This document shows positions 53,761 through 62,081 of a stretch of 64,000 bases of DNA, in pieces. Within the stretch, counting starts at the first letter, position 1. Every line of letters starts with the position of its first letter. The DNA comes from SZUA-309 sp965230005 (GTDB lineage: Bacteria > Pseudomonadota > Gammaproteobacteria > Pseudomonadales > Azotimanducaceae), in contig OZ245934.1 of assembly GCA_965230005.1 (NCBI GenBank), forward strand, positions 1,302,001 through 1,366,000, read 5' to 3'. The translations under genes and the position numbers were made by a program. The notes beneath the pieces were generated by a model. That model ran no database searches and was not told where the DNA came from. It worked only from the letters and a program-made list of their open reading frames with translations.

Positions 53761-55303
53761 CTTCTCCGGCGTCCGCACCGGCATCGGCGTTCTCCCGCTC
53801 CGCATCCACCCCCGCTTCCGGGCGCATCAGCGGAAAGAGCAGCACGTCGCGAATGGACGGTGCATCGGCAAAGAGCATGATGAGCCGGTCGATGCCGATG
53901 CCTTCGCCGGCCGTCGGCGGCAGGCCGTATTCCAGGGCGCGGATGTAATCCGCATCGTAGCCCATGGCTTCGGCATCACCGCCTTCTTTCGCCGCTACCT
54001 GGGCCTGGAACCGCTCTGCCTGGTCGACCGGATCGTTCAGCTCTGAAAAGCCGTTGGCAATTTCCCGGCCACCAACGAAGAGCTCGAAGCGATCCGTCAC
54101 GCGCGCATCGGTATCGTTCACCCGGGAAAGGGGTGAGATTTCCTTGGGGTAATGGGTAATGAAGGTGGGCTGCTCGAGCCGCTCCTCCACCTCGGCCTCA
54201 AACACTTCCGCCAGCAGCTTCCCCCAGCCCCAGCCGTCCTCGACCGGTACGTTGCGGCCCTCGAGATAAGTTCGCAGCGCGCCCTCGTCCTGCACGTCGG
54301 CTTCACTGAGCGCCGTGTAGCGCAACACGGACTCCGCCATGGGCAGCCGTTCGGCCGGCTTCATGAAGTCGATCTCGAGACCCTGATAGGTGACCGGCTC
54401 TCCACCGGCCACGCGCTCTGCCAGATGCTTGAGCAGATTCTGTGTGAGGGTGATGAGATCCTCGAAGTCCGCATAGGCCCAATAGAACTCGAGCATGGTG
54501 AACTCGGGATTGTGTCGGGTCGACAGTCCTTCGTTGCGGAAGTTGCGGTTGATTTCGAAAACGCGTTCGAAGCCTCCGACAACCAGGCGCTTGAGGAACA
54601 GTTCCGGCGCAACGCGCAGATACAGATCGAGATCGAGACTGTTGTGATGGGTGATGAAAGGACGCGCCGTCGCACCACCGGGGATCACGTGCATCATGGG
54701 TGTCTCGACTTCCATGAACTCGTGCGCCAGGAAAAACTCGCGAATCGCCGCCACGATGGCCGAGCGCACCCGGAAGGTCTCCCGGGAACGTTCGCTCATG
54801 ATGAGATCGACATAGCGTTGCCGGTACTTGGTCTCCTGATCCACGAGACCGTGATATTTCTCCGGCAGAGGCCGCACGGTTTTGTTCAGCAGCCGGATGG
54901 CCGCCGCATGCACCGTCAGTTCTCCTTTGTTGGTTCGCATGAGGGTGCCGGTGACCGCAACGATATCGCCGAGGTCCCACAGATCGTTGAAGGCACCATA
55001 GGCGTCCTCACCCAGATCGTCCCTGCGCAGGTAGCACTGGATCTGGCCGGACACGTCCTGCAGCGTAATGAAGCTCGCCTTGCCCATGACCCGGCGGAGC
55101 ATGACGCGACCGCAGACAGAGGCTGGCAGGCCTTGGGCTTCCAGCGCCTCCTTATCCAGATCTCTGGCCTGCGCGTGCAGCTCCGACGCCAGCTGCTCGC
55201 GGCGGAAGTCGTTCGGATAGACGCCACCGGAGAGCGCGTCGTCGGCAAGCCAGCGCGCCACCTTCTCCCGGCGGTTGGCGATGATGTCGTTCTCGTCGGT
55301 CAT
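53753..55303 (-). CDS. lysS: Lysyl-tRNA synthetase (class II)
   Basis: Charges tRNA-Lys. The 516 residues have an N-terminal OB fold (VCGRVMLRRVMGKASFITLQ), motif 1 (FFLAHEFMEVETPMMH), motif 2 (FEINRNFRNEGLSTRHNPEF) and motif 3 (GEGIGIDRLIMLF). A short acidic tail after residue 495 (DAERENADAGADAGEDG) is unusual but does not touch the core. The prfB-lysS order is conserved in gammaproteobacteria. Confidence 0.97.
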   Translation of the reverse strand: MTDENDIIANRREKVARWLADDALSGGVYPNDFRREQLASELHAQARDLDKEALEAQGLPASVCGRVMLRRVMGKASFITLQDVSGQIQCYLRRDDLGEDAYGAFNDLWDLGDIVAVTGTLMRTNKGELTVHAAAIRLLNKTVRPLPEKYHGLVDQETKYRQRYVDLIMSERSRETFRVRSAIVAAIREFFLAHEFMEVETPMMHVIPGGATARPFITHHNSLDLDLYLRVAPELFLKRLVVGGFERVFEINRNFRNEGLSTRHNPEFTMLEFYWAYADFEDLITLTQNLLKHLAERVAGGEPVTYQGLEIDFMKPAERLPMAESVLRYTALSEADVQDEGALRTYLEGRNVPVEDGWGWGKLLAEVFEAEVEERLEQPTFITHYPKEISPLSRVNDTDARVTDRFELFVGGREIANGFSELNDPVDQAERFQAQVAAKEGGDAEAMGYDADYIRALEYGLPPTAGEGIGIDRLIMLFADAPSIRDVLLFPLMRPEAGVDAERENADAGADAGEDG

Positions 55304-55344
55304 GCACCGTTACCTGGTGTAATGGGTTGTCGTCGTGTCCGGGG

Positions 55345-56443
55345 CTAGAGGCCTGCCTTCAGACTGGCTTCGATGAGATCGTCGATGTCGCCGTCCAGGA
55401 CATTGTTCGGATCCGTGCGCTCCACATTCGTCCGCAGGTCTTTGACCCGGGACTGATCGAGCACATAACTGCGAATCTGACTGCCCCAGCCGATATCGGC
55501 CTTGTTGTCTTCGATCTCCTGCTGCTCTGCGCGGCGTTTCAGCATTTCGAGCTCGTAGAGTTTCGCCCGCAGCTGTTTGTAGGCTTTGTCTTTATTCTGA
55601 TGCTGAGACCGCTCACTCTGGCACTGCACCACCGTGTTCGTGGGCAGGTGCGTCAGGCGCACGGCCGAGTCGGTCCTGTTGACGTGCTGGCCGCCGGCGC
55701 CGCTCGCGCGGTAGGTGTCAACGCGCACGTCGGCTGGATTGATGTCGATCTCGATGTCGTCCTCGATCTCCGGCGAGACGAAGACCGACGCAAAAGACGT
55801 GTGACGGCGGTTGCCGGCGTCGAAAGGCGACTTTCTGACAAGTCGATGCACGCCAGTCTCTGTACGCAGCCAGCCGAAGGCATGATCCCCGGAAATCTGC
55901 ACCGTTGCCCCTTTGATACCCGCCACTTCGCCTGCGGAGACCTCGGTGATTTCTGCCGTAAAGCCGCGTTTTTCGACCCAGCGAAGATACATGCGCAGGA
56001 GCATTTCCGCCCAGTCCTGGGCTTCCGTACCGCCGGATCCCGCCTGAATTTCGAGGTAAGCATTGGAGGGATCCATCTCCCCCTGGAACATGCGACGGAA
56101 CTCGAGGCGTGCGAGCGCCGCTTCCAGCGTGGCGAGCTCTGCCCCGATCTCGTTCAAAGCCTCCTGGTCGTCTTCCTCAGCGGCAAGTTCTGCCAGTTCG
56201 CCGAGATCGTTGAGGCTCTCGCCGAGGGAGGTCAGAACACCGACCACCGCATCGAGACTCGCGCGCTCCTTGTTCAGCGCCTGAGCGCGCTCCTGATCGT
56301 CCCAGACCGCCGGATCGGCAAGCTCGAGGTCTACCTCCTCCAGGCGATGCTGTCGGCTTTCGAAGTCAAAGATACCCCCTGAGCGCTTCATCGCGCTGCT
56401 TGAGGTCCTTGAGCTGATCGCGGAGTGAAGTGATTTCTGCCAT
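55345..56443 (-). CDS. prfB: Peptide chain release factor 2 (programmed +1 frameshift)
   Basis: Releases peptides at UGA and UAA. Translation starts at the ATG at 56443 (MAEITSLRDQLKDLKQRDEA), runs 25 codons to an in-frame UGA at 56368-56366, and must shift +1 to continue from 56367 as DFESRQHRLEEVDLEL. The joined product is 365 residues, the E. coli length. The GGQ motif is in YRASGAGGQHVNRTDSAVR. RF2 level therefore controls its own synthesis. An open frame from 56391 alone would miss the true start. Confidence 0.97.
56365..56380 (-). other. prfB programmed frameshift site
   Basis: The message reads AGGGGGTATCTTTGAC, the same as the E. coli site: an internal Shine-Dalgarno-like AGGGGG, the slippery CTT, and the UGA stop followed by C. 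UGA is codon 26. Confidence 0.96.
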
Positions 56444-56535
56444 GGTGCCCTGCTGCCATCCGATGCCTGTTCACGGCGAAGGGCCTGGCGGCCCGCCGCT
56501 TCGCGCCGTCAGGCGCCGTGAGAAAACGCGGCAGT

Positions 56536-58305
56536 TTATGTCAACGGACGCAGATGCTCCACCACGAGCTGGAGCGTAACCCGGTCACGATACTCGTTTG
56601 GCTCCAGCCGATAGAGGATCTCAACGGACCCTGCCTGGGGCAGCGGTGGCTGACGGAACGCAATGGCGTCGAAGAGGCGATCGTCCTTTTTCAGCACGAG
56701 TTTAAGGTGCCGCTCGCCGACCACACGCTGACTCACAATCTCAAAGGCATCGTGAAAGACAGGCGCAGGGAACTGCTGCCCCCAGGGGCCTGCCTCGGTC
56801 AGGCGACGCGCCATGTCGAGAGTCATCTCGTCGAGGGTCAGCGGGCCGTCCGAGTCCAGCGATGGCGACAGCGCTTCCGCCGGCAGATGCTCGGCAACCA
56901 GCGCATCGAAAACCCGTTCGAAACGGGGATAGTGGACGCGTTTCACGGAAACCCCCGCAGCCATGGCATGACCGCCGAAGCGCAGAATGAGGCCCGGGTA
57001 CCGCGCCGCGATGGCGTCGAGCACGTCGCGAACGTGCAGGCCGGGAAGCGAGCGGGCAGATCCCTTCAGCTCGTCGGGGGCAGCATCACCTGCCTCCGCA
57101 AAGGCGATGACGGGCCGATGAATCTTCTCCCGGAGCCGGCCCGCAACAATCCCGACCACACCCTGGTGCCAGCTCGGATCGTACACCGTAACACCGAAGC
57201 GGCCGGTCACATCCTGCTCGTGCCCGAGCACGATCAACTCCGCATCCTGCACCATCTCCTGCTCGAGGGCCCGACGAGCCTGATTGAGCTCATCGAGAGC
57301 CGTCGCCCGTTCCCGGGCCTCGGCGAGGTCTTCCGAGAGCAGACATTGGATACCGAGGGTCATGTCGTCCAGGCGACCGGCCGCATTGAGACGCGGGCCG
57401 ATGGCAAAACCGATGTCACTCGCCGTGAGGCGATCGAGGCGCCGCCCGGCCACCTCACAAAGGGCCTGAATTCCCGGGCGCAGCCGACCGGCACGCATGC
57501 GTCGGAGACCCTGAGCCACCATGACCCGATTGTTCCGATCGAGCGGCACGACGTCCGCTACGGTACCCACGGCAACGAGGTCCAGCCAGTCGGCCAGTTT
57601 CGGCGCCGGTCGCTCGGCAAACCAGCCGGCGGCCTGCAGCGCCGCGCGAACGGCGCCGAGCAGGTAATAGATCACGCCGACGCCGGCCATGGCGGGGCTT
57701 TCGAACTCGCTCCCGGTGAGATTCGGATTCACCAGAGCGTAGGCTTCCGGCAGCTCCCGCCCGGGCAGATGATGATCGGTAACAACCACATCGACGCCCG
57801 CCTGCGCCGCCAGGGCAACTCCCTCGACGCTCGAGGTGCCGTTGTCGACGGTGACGATCACCGCAGGTTCCTGGCGCAGAGCCATGGCAACTATTTCCGG
57901 AGACAGCCCGTAGCCGAACTCGAAGCGGTTCGGCACCAGGAACGCCACATCGGTCGCGCCCATGGCGCCAAGCAGCGACACGGCCAGGGCAACAGAGGTC
58001 GCGCCATCGGCATCGAAGTCACCGACGATGAGAATCCGCTCTCCCTCGGTGACCGCTCTGGCGAGCCGTTCAGCGCCTCGATCGAGATCAGGCAGCGCGT
58101 CCGGTCGGGCCATGGCGGAGAGGGCCAGATCGAGTTCCGCGCCCGTCTTCAGGCCGCGGCTCAGGTAAATACGTTCGAGCAGCGGCGGCAGGTCCGCGGG
58201 CGGATCCACGAGCTTCCGCTCGGGGATCGGGCGCTGGACGATGCGGACCGCCTGTACGGCAGAGCCAGGCGCCTCGGGGTGCTCGCCCGGAGAGGCGTCA
58301 GGCAC
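56536..58305 (-). CDS. recJ: Single-stranded-DNA-specific exonuclease RecJ
   Basis: 5'-3' exonuclease for recombination and mismatch repair. The GTG at 58305 overlaps the hom end by 8 bases and gives 589 residues. DHH-family metal motifs are present: VGDFDADGATSVALAV, VTVDNGTSS and the DHH itself in VVVTDHHLPGRELP. NPNLTGSEFESPAMAGVG and the C-terminal DHHA1 block RFGGHAMAAGVSV follow. The 92 bases to prfB hold a GC-rich imperfect hairpin but no clear terminator. Confidence 0.95.
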   Translation of the reverse strand: MPDASPGEHPEAPGSAVQAVRIVQRPIPERKLVDPPADLPPLLERIYLSRGLKTGAELDLALSAMARPDALPDLDRGAERLARAVTEGERILIVGDFDADGATSVALAVSLLGAMGATDVAFLVPNRFEFGYGLSPEIVAMALRQEPAVIVTVDNGTSSVEGVALAAQAGVDVVVTDHHLPGRELPEAYALVNPNLTGSEFESPAMAGVGVIYYLLGAVRAALQAAGWFAERPAPKLADWLDLVAVGTVADVVPLDRNNRVMVAQGLRRMRAGRLRPGIQALCEVAGRRLDRLTASDIGFAIGPRLNAAGRLDDMTLGIQCLLSEDLAEARERATALDELNQARRALEQEMVQDAELIVLGHEQDVTGRFGVTVYDPSWHQGVVGIVAGRLREKIHRPVIAFAEAGDAAPDELKGSARSLPGLHVRDVLDAIAARYPGLILRFGGHAMAAGVSVKRVHYPRFERVFDALVAEHLPAEALSPSLDSDGPLTLDEMTLDMARRLTEAGPWGQQFPAPVFHDAFEIVSQRVVGERHLKLVLKKDDRLFDAIAFRQPPLPQAGSVEILYRLEPNEYRDRVTLQLVVEHLRPLT

Positions 58306-59641
58306 CGCCGAAATGCTCGACGCGAATGCGGCGGATGGTACCCACGACTTCCGGCAGCTCCTGCACGGCGGCAATGGCATCGTCCATCACGGATTCACGT
58401 ACCGGCTGCGTCAGGATGATGATAGGCACCCAGGGCGGCCCGGCTTCTGCATGGATGGCCTGCTCTTTCTGAATGGCAGCTTCGATGGAGATGTCCCGTT
58501 CGGAAAGCAGCGTCGCCACGCGCGCGAAGACGCCGGGCTTATCGAGTGACGGGATCTTCAGATAAAAACCCGTCGTTGCTTCCGCCATAGGCAACAGGCG
58601 AACGCTGTTCGCTTCGTGGACTGACGCCTGCACGGGGCGATAGCCGCGGGCGATGTCGATGAGATCACCGAGCACCGAGGACGCCGTGGGCAGGGCCCCA
58701 GCCCCCGCGCCATAGTAGAGGGTCTCTCCAGCAGCGTTGCCGCTCAGGAGTACCGCGTTCATCACACCTTCCACCTTCGCCAGCAACGCCTTCTCCGGCA
58801 CCAGTGTCGGGTGGACGCGCAGCTGCACACCGTCGCCCGTGCGCTGGGCGATCCCCAGGTGCTTGATCTCGTAGCCAAGCTCCCGAGCATAGCCGATGTC
58901 TTCCACGGTGAGTTCGGAAATCCCTTCCGTATAAACCTCATCGAAGCGATAGCCGATCCCAAAGGCCAGCGCACCGAGCACCGTGAGCTTGTGCGCCGCA
59001 TCGATCCCCTCCACGTCGAAGGTCGGGTCCGCTTCGGCGTAGCCGAGGGCCTGTGCCTCCGCGAGCGCGTCCGTAAAGCTGGCACCGGTCTCAGCCATGG
59101 CAGTCAGGATGAAGTTCGACGTGCCGTTGATGATGCCGGCAATGGCCTCGATGTCGTTCCCAGCCAGGGAACGGGTCATGGCACCGATGATGGGAATACC
59201 GCCAGCCACGGCGGCTTCAAAGGCAAGCGTGCCGCCCCGCTCAGCGACCAGCGCGGAAAGCTCATCGCCATGGGCAGCGAGAATGGCTTTGTTTGCTGTG
59301 ACGACGGCGCGACCCCGGGCAAGTTCGCCCCGAACGAGATCGAAGGCGACCCCTTCCCCACCAATGAGCTCCACGACCACATCGAGACTGTCGTCATCGG
59401 TAACGCTGCTGAGATCCGTGGAGAAGCTGGCGCCGAGCAGATCCACCTCGGGCTTAGCCGTCCTGCTGGCGACCCGCACGACTTCTATGGGCCGACCCGC
59501 CCGCGACTGGATCAAGGGACCATTGTCGCGCAGCACTTCGAGGAGCCCCTGGGCAACGGTGCCAAGGCCACAGATGCCGATGCGCAGCGGTGTCGAGTCG
59601 ATGGCGGCAGCGGCGCCGCCCTTTGCGGTGGTAGCGGACAA
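58298..59641 (-). CDS. hom: Homoserine dehydrogenase
   Basis: Reduces aspartate semialdehyde to homoserine for threonine and methionine. The 447 residues have the NAD fold (RIGICGLGTVAQGLLEVL), TANKAILAAHGDEL, AAVAGGIPII, the signature ALAEAQALGYAEADPTFDVE and a C-terminal ACT domain (LDKPGVFARVATLLSERDIS), suggesting feedback control. The start is a TTG at 59641 with GGAGG five bases upstream; that site lies in a hairpin. thrC does not follow. Confidence 0.96.
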   Translation of the reverse strand: MSATTAKGGAAAAIDSTPLRIGICGLGTVAQGLLEVLRDNGPLIQSRAGRPIEVVRVASRTAKPEVDLLGASFSTDLSSVTDDDSLDVVVELIGGEGVAFDLVRGELARGRAVVTANKAILAAHGDELSALVAERGGTLAFEAAVAGGIPIIGAMTRSLAGNDIEAIAGIINGTSNFILTAMAETGASFTDALAEAQALGYAEADPTFDVEGIDAAHKLTVLGALAFGIGYRFDEVYTEGISELTVEDIGYARELGYEIKHLGIAQRTGDGVQLRVHPTLVPEKALLAKVEGVMNAVLLSGNAAGETLYYGAGAGALPTASSVLGDLIDIARGYRPVQASVHEANSVRLLPMAEATTGFYLKIPSLDKPGVFARVATLLSERDISIEAAIQKEQAIHAEAGPPWVPIIILTQPVRESVMDDAIAAVQELPEVVGTIRRIRVEHFGGA

Positions 59642-59642
59642 A

Positions 59643-59670
59643 TGCGCCTCCGTTCAGACAGGGAGGCGCA
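59643..59670 (-). promoter_or_regulatory. Hairpin that buries the hom ribosome-binding site
   Basis: Arms TGCGCCTCC (59643-59651) and GGAGGCGCA (59662-59670) are perfect 9-bp complements with a 10-base loop. On the minus-strand message, the downstream arm contains GGAGG, the ribosome-binding site of hom, two bases from the TTG start. Folding should lower translation. It may also act as a weak dsbC-hom boundary; there is no T tract. Confidence 0.55.
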
Positions 59671-59688
59671 AGTTTATGAGGCGGCGGG

Positions 59689-60486
59689 CTAGATGCCTAT
59701 AGCTTCCGCGAGCGCATCGGCAGGCATATAGCCCGGCAGCAACCGGCCATCCTCCAGGATGATGGCCGGGGTACCGGAAACGCCCACTTCCCGACCGAGC
59801 TCGAACTGCGCGGCCACAGGATTCTCACAGGTGGCGCTCGGAATCTGCTCGCCGGCTTTCAGGGCCGTGATGGCGCTGTTCGGATCCTCCGCACACCAGG
59901 CGGAAACGATTTTGTCGTAAGCTGCCGAGCCCACGCCGGCTCGGGGGTAAGCCAGGTAACGCACTTCGATGCCCATGGCGTTCAACTCGGGCACTTCCTG
60001 ATGCAGCTTCCGGCAGTAGCCGCAGTCCACGTCCGTAAAGACGTTGATGGCAGCTTTGCGGGTGCCGCTCGCGGCGAAGACGACCATGTCATCTGTCGCG
60101 ACGTCGGCCATGATGGCCTGACGCTTTTCGATCCGGCCTACCTCTGCCAGGTTGATCAGATCGTTGTCGCCAAGTTCGTACAGATCGCCCGCAAACAGAT
60201 AGCGACCGTCGGCTGTGCCATAGAACACCGTTCCACCCGGCAGATCGAGCTGATAGATGCCCGGCAGCGGCGAAGGAGAGACACCTTCAATGGGAATATC
60301 CGGGCGCAACGCCTTGAGTCGCTCGACGAGGGCCTGGGCGCCTTTCCCTGCGTCGTCCGAGGGCAGGTCGGCCGCGGACGCTGCGAGCGGCAGGCACAGC
60401 AGCAGCGCGAGGAATCGACGACCCCGGACCAGGGCCCTCCCTTGCGGGCGGTTCAGGGGCAGTTGGCGTAGAAACTGGGAGAGCAT
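59689..60486 (-). CDS. dsbC: Thiol:disulfide interchange protein DsbC
   Basis: Periplasmic disulfide isomerase. The ATG at 60486 gives 265 residues with a long basic N-terminus and a signal peptide ending near AASAADL. An N-terminal dimerisation domain (IPIEGVSPSPLPGIYQLDL) is followed by a thioredoxin fold with the active site DVDCGYCRKLHQ, and the cis-proline region VGVSGTPAIILEDG. A second cysteine pair (AWCAED ... ATCENP) is as in E. coli. It sits between xerD and hom. Confidence 0.95.
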   Translation of the reverse strand: MLSQFLRQLPLNRPQGRALVRGRRFLALLLCLPLAASAADLPSDDAGKGAQALVERLKALRPDIPIEGVSPSPLPGIYQLDLPGGTVFYGTADGRYLFAGDLYELGDNDLINLAEVGRIEKRQAIMADVATDDMVVFAASGTRKAAINVFTDVDCGYCRKLHQEVPELNAMGIEVRYLAYPRAGVGSAAYDKIVSAWCAEDPNSAITALKAGEQIPSATCENPVAAQFELGREVGVSGTPAIILEDGRLLPGYMPADALAEAIGI

Positions 60487-60589
60487 GGTGCGGCTTCCTC
60501 GAGGATGATTACGTGCTTCGGTCGCGGCATTCGACCACACCAGGCCTGACTCGTTCATGAACCGGTCAGCAGATCTTGAACGGCGGCCC

Positions 60590-61552
60590 TCAACCCCGCG
60601 GATGATGAGCACCGTGCACGGCCTTGAGCCGGGCCTGGGCGACGTGAGTATAGATCTGGGTGGTGGACAAGTCTGCATGACCCAGCATCATCTGCACCGC
60701 CCGGAGATCGGCACCGTGATTGAGCAAGTGAGTTGCGAATGCGTGCCGGACCGTGTGCGGGGAAATGCTGCGGTCGATGCCCGCGAGCGCCGCATAACGT
60801 TTGATGGCATGCCAGAAAGTCTGGCGCGTCATGGCTCGGGCGCGATTGCTCGGGAAGAGTACGTCTGCGGGCCGCTCACCGAGAATGGCGCCGCGGCCTT
60901 CGGCCACATAGCGAACCAGCCAGCGGCTCGCCGCCTGGCCAAGGGGTACGAGCCGTTCCTTGCCTCCCTTACCAAGCACGCGGACAACGCCCTGCTGCAG
61001 GTTCACGGACGACGTCGTGAGACCGACGAGCTCCGAGATGCGCAGGCCCGAAGCATAGAGGACCTCGAGCATGGCTCGATCCCTGAGACCGAGCGGGGTG
61101 CCAATATCCGGAGCCCGGAGCAGCCGTTCCACTTCTCCTTCCGAGAGGGTTCCGGGCAGCGCCCGGCCCTGCTTGGGCGCTTCCAGGTGCGCGGCCGGAT
61201 CTGTGGTCAGGGCACCGCTTCGGGTGAGGTGGCGGTAAAAGCCCTTCACGCAGGACAGCCAGCGGGCCGAGGACCGGGCTTTGTAGCCTTGCTCGAAGCG
61301 GGCGGCAACGGCGCTCTGCAGATCGGCCTCGCTGGCCGAGAGGAGCGACGTACCCTGGCCGTGAAGCTGGCGCGCCAGGGCTTCGAGATCACGGCGGTAA
61401 GCGGCGAGCGTATTGTCCGACAGACCCCGTTCGAGCCACACAGCGTCCAGGTAGGCGGCAATGGCGGGATCTCCGGCTGCCTGGTCAGCGGCTGCCTCGG
61501 CGCCGACCTCCGACGCCGGAGTCCTCGTTCTGCTGGGGCGATCGTCCGTCAC
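60590..61552 (-). CDS. xerD: Site-specific tyrosine recombinase XerD
   Basis: With XerC resolves chromosome dimers at dif. The 320 residues have an N-terminal SAM-like domain (YLDAVWLERGLSDNTLAAYR) and the catalytic residues R (ASGLRISEL), K (GKGGKERLVPLG), H-x2-R (SPHTVRHAFATHLL), H (LGHADLSTTQIY) and Y (IYTHVA). Thr replaces the usual Leu in HxLRH, a small change. An acidic-alanine N-terminal extension of about 25 residues is atypical. Confidence 0.94.
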   Translation of the reverse strand: MTDDRPSRTRTPASEVGAEAAADQAAGDPAIAAYLDAVWLERGLSDNTLAAYRRDLEALARQLHGQGTSLLSASEADLQSAVAARFEQGYKARSSARWLSCVKGFYRHLTRSGALTTDPAAHLEAPKQGRALPGTLSEGEVERLLRAPDIGTPLGLRDRAMLEVLYASGLRISELVGLTTSSVNLQQGVVRVLGKGGKERLVPLGQAASRWLVRYVAEGRGAILGERPADVLFPSNRARAMTRQTFWHAIKRYAALAGIDRSISPHTVRHAFATHLLNHGADLRAVQMMLGHADLSTTQIYTHVAQARLKAVHGAHHPRG

Positions 61553-61727
61553 AGCCGCCTGTTCCGTTGACCGGGGTTAGCGTGGCGAGTGACCACGTCG
61601 GGCGCTCTCCAACGCCCTGGGTGACACAAAGTGCCGCTCTCGGGCGAATGTAAAACAGATGTAATCAAGCCCAGAAAACTCATGTATCTCTATGATTTTA
61701 TTGAATTAATCATGGGAAAAGACAAGT
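61553..61727 (+). promoter_or_regulatory. Upstream region of the sigma-54 promoter
   Basis: No gene is visible. ATGTAA occurs twice, at 61648-61653 and 61659-61664, eleven bases apart (one helical turn), about 65-80 bases before the promoter, where enhancer-binding activators bind. An AT-rich stretch with ATGATT/AATCAT arms (61692-61713) lies between, where bending by IHF would be expected. Both roles are inferred. Confidence 0.4.
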
Positions 61728-61742
61728 TGGCACGACCTCTGC
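61728..61742 (+). promoter_or_regulatory. Sigma-54 (RpoN) promoter
   Basis: TGGCACG, four bases (ACCT), then CTGC matches the sigma-54 consensus TGGCACG-N4-TTGC at all but one position, with GG and GC at exact spacing. The base before is T and the base after is A, also consensus. Predicted transcription start is about 61754. It points away from xerD and toward rplS, with no annotated protein gene downstream on the plus strand. Confidence 0.7.
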
Positions 61743-61752
61743 AATAACCAGG

Positions 61753-61890
61753 ATGCCGATCGAGGCAGAAAGTACGCTCGAGTCATCGAGCACCAGTTGT
61801 CCCCCTGGCACTTTCACGAGCATCGACGGCGATGATACGCGGTTTCGTCTCTCTGCCGGGTATCTGAACTTGGACCAGCTTACTAGGTGA
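61753..61890 (+). CDS. Possible small ORF, 45 residues
   Basis: ATG at 61753 to TGA at 61888-61890; the peptide starts MPIEAESTLESSSTSCPPGT and ends GYLNLDQLTR. No spaced Shine-Dalgarno precedes it, and the ATG coincides with the predicted transcription start, so it would be leaderless. Its stop lies in the terminator hairpin. Chance open frame in GC-rich DNA is quite possible. Confidence 0.2.
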   Translation: MPIEAESTLESSSTSCPPGTFTSIDGDDTRFRLSAGYLNLDQLTR

Positions 61891-61944
61891 CTCTCTCTCC
61901 CTCCTTGGTCCCAACAGGCCTAGTAAGCTGGTTTCTTCTTTTCT
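61754..61944 (+). ncRNA. Candidate sigma-54-dependent small RNA
   Basis: Bounded by the promoter above and the terminator at 61874-61944, about 190 nt. Predicted local stems: GCTCGA/TCGAGC (about 61776-61791), CATCG/CGATG (61821-61834), and the long terminal stem. C/U-rich single strands include TTGTCCCCC (about 61797-61805) and CCTCCTT (61900-61906), the latter complementary to Shine-Dalgarno sequence. No known family is recognised (not CrcZ-like CA repeats, not Qrr). A 45-codon frame (61753-61890) lies inside, so a short mRNA is the alternative. Confidence 0.6.
61874..61944 (+). terminator. Intrinsic terminator with 31-base loop
   Basis: CCAGCTTACTAGG (61875-61887) pairs perfectly with CCTAGTAAGCTGG (61919-61931), an extra A-T pair closes the base, and TTTCTTCTTTTC follows. 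On the opposite strand no T tract follows, so it works for plus-strand RNA. The loop is large and holds CTCTCTCTCCCTCCTTGG, a pyrimidine-rich anti-Shine-Dalgarno run. Confidence 0.7.
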
Positions 61945-62037
61945 GCACCCCAGATCTAGACCCAATGGCCCTATCGCTATCCGATCGGCAATGTGAGCGT
62001 CGGGCTCCCCTTTGGCCGAGATTCTTTGCCCAGAACG

Positions 62038-62064
62038 AAAAAACCGGCCAGAAGCCGGTTTTTC
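62038..62064 (-). terminator. Intrinsic terminator of the rplS operon
   Basis: AAAAACCGGC, loop CAGAA, GCCGGTTTTT: a GC stem flanked by A and T runs, so it works on both strands. It lies 18 bases past the rplS stop and would also stop plus-strand RNA that passes the small RNA terminator. Confidence 0.9.
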
Positions 62065-62081
62065 GGTGCCAGGCAGGAGGC

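Noticed and set aside
56518..58419. 633-codon plus-strand frame
   Set aside because: Antisense to recJ.
61875..61931. The 13-bp stem as a minus-strand terminator
   Set aside because: On the minus strand it is followed by TCCAAGTTCAG with no T tract; the U-rich tail is only on the plus-strand RNA.
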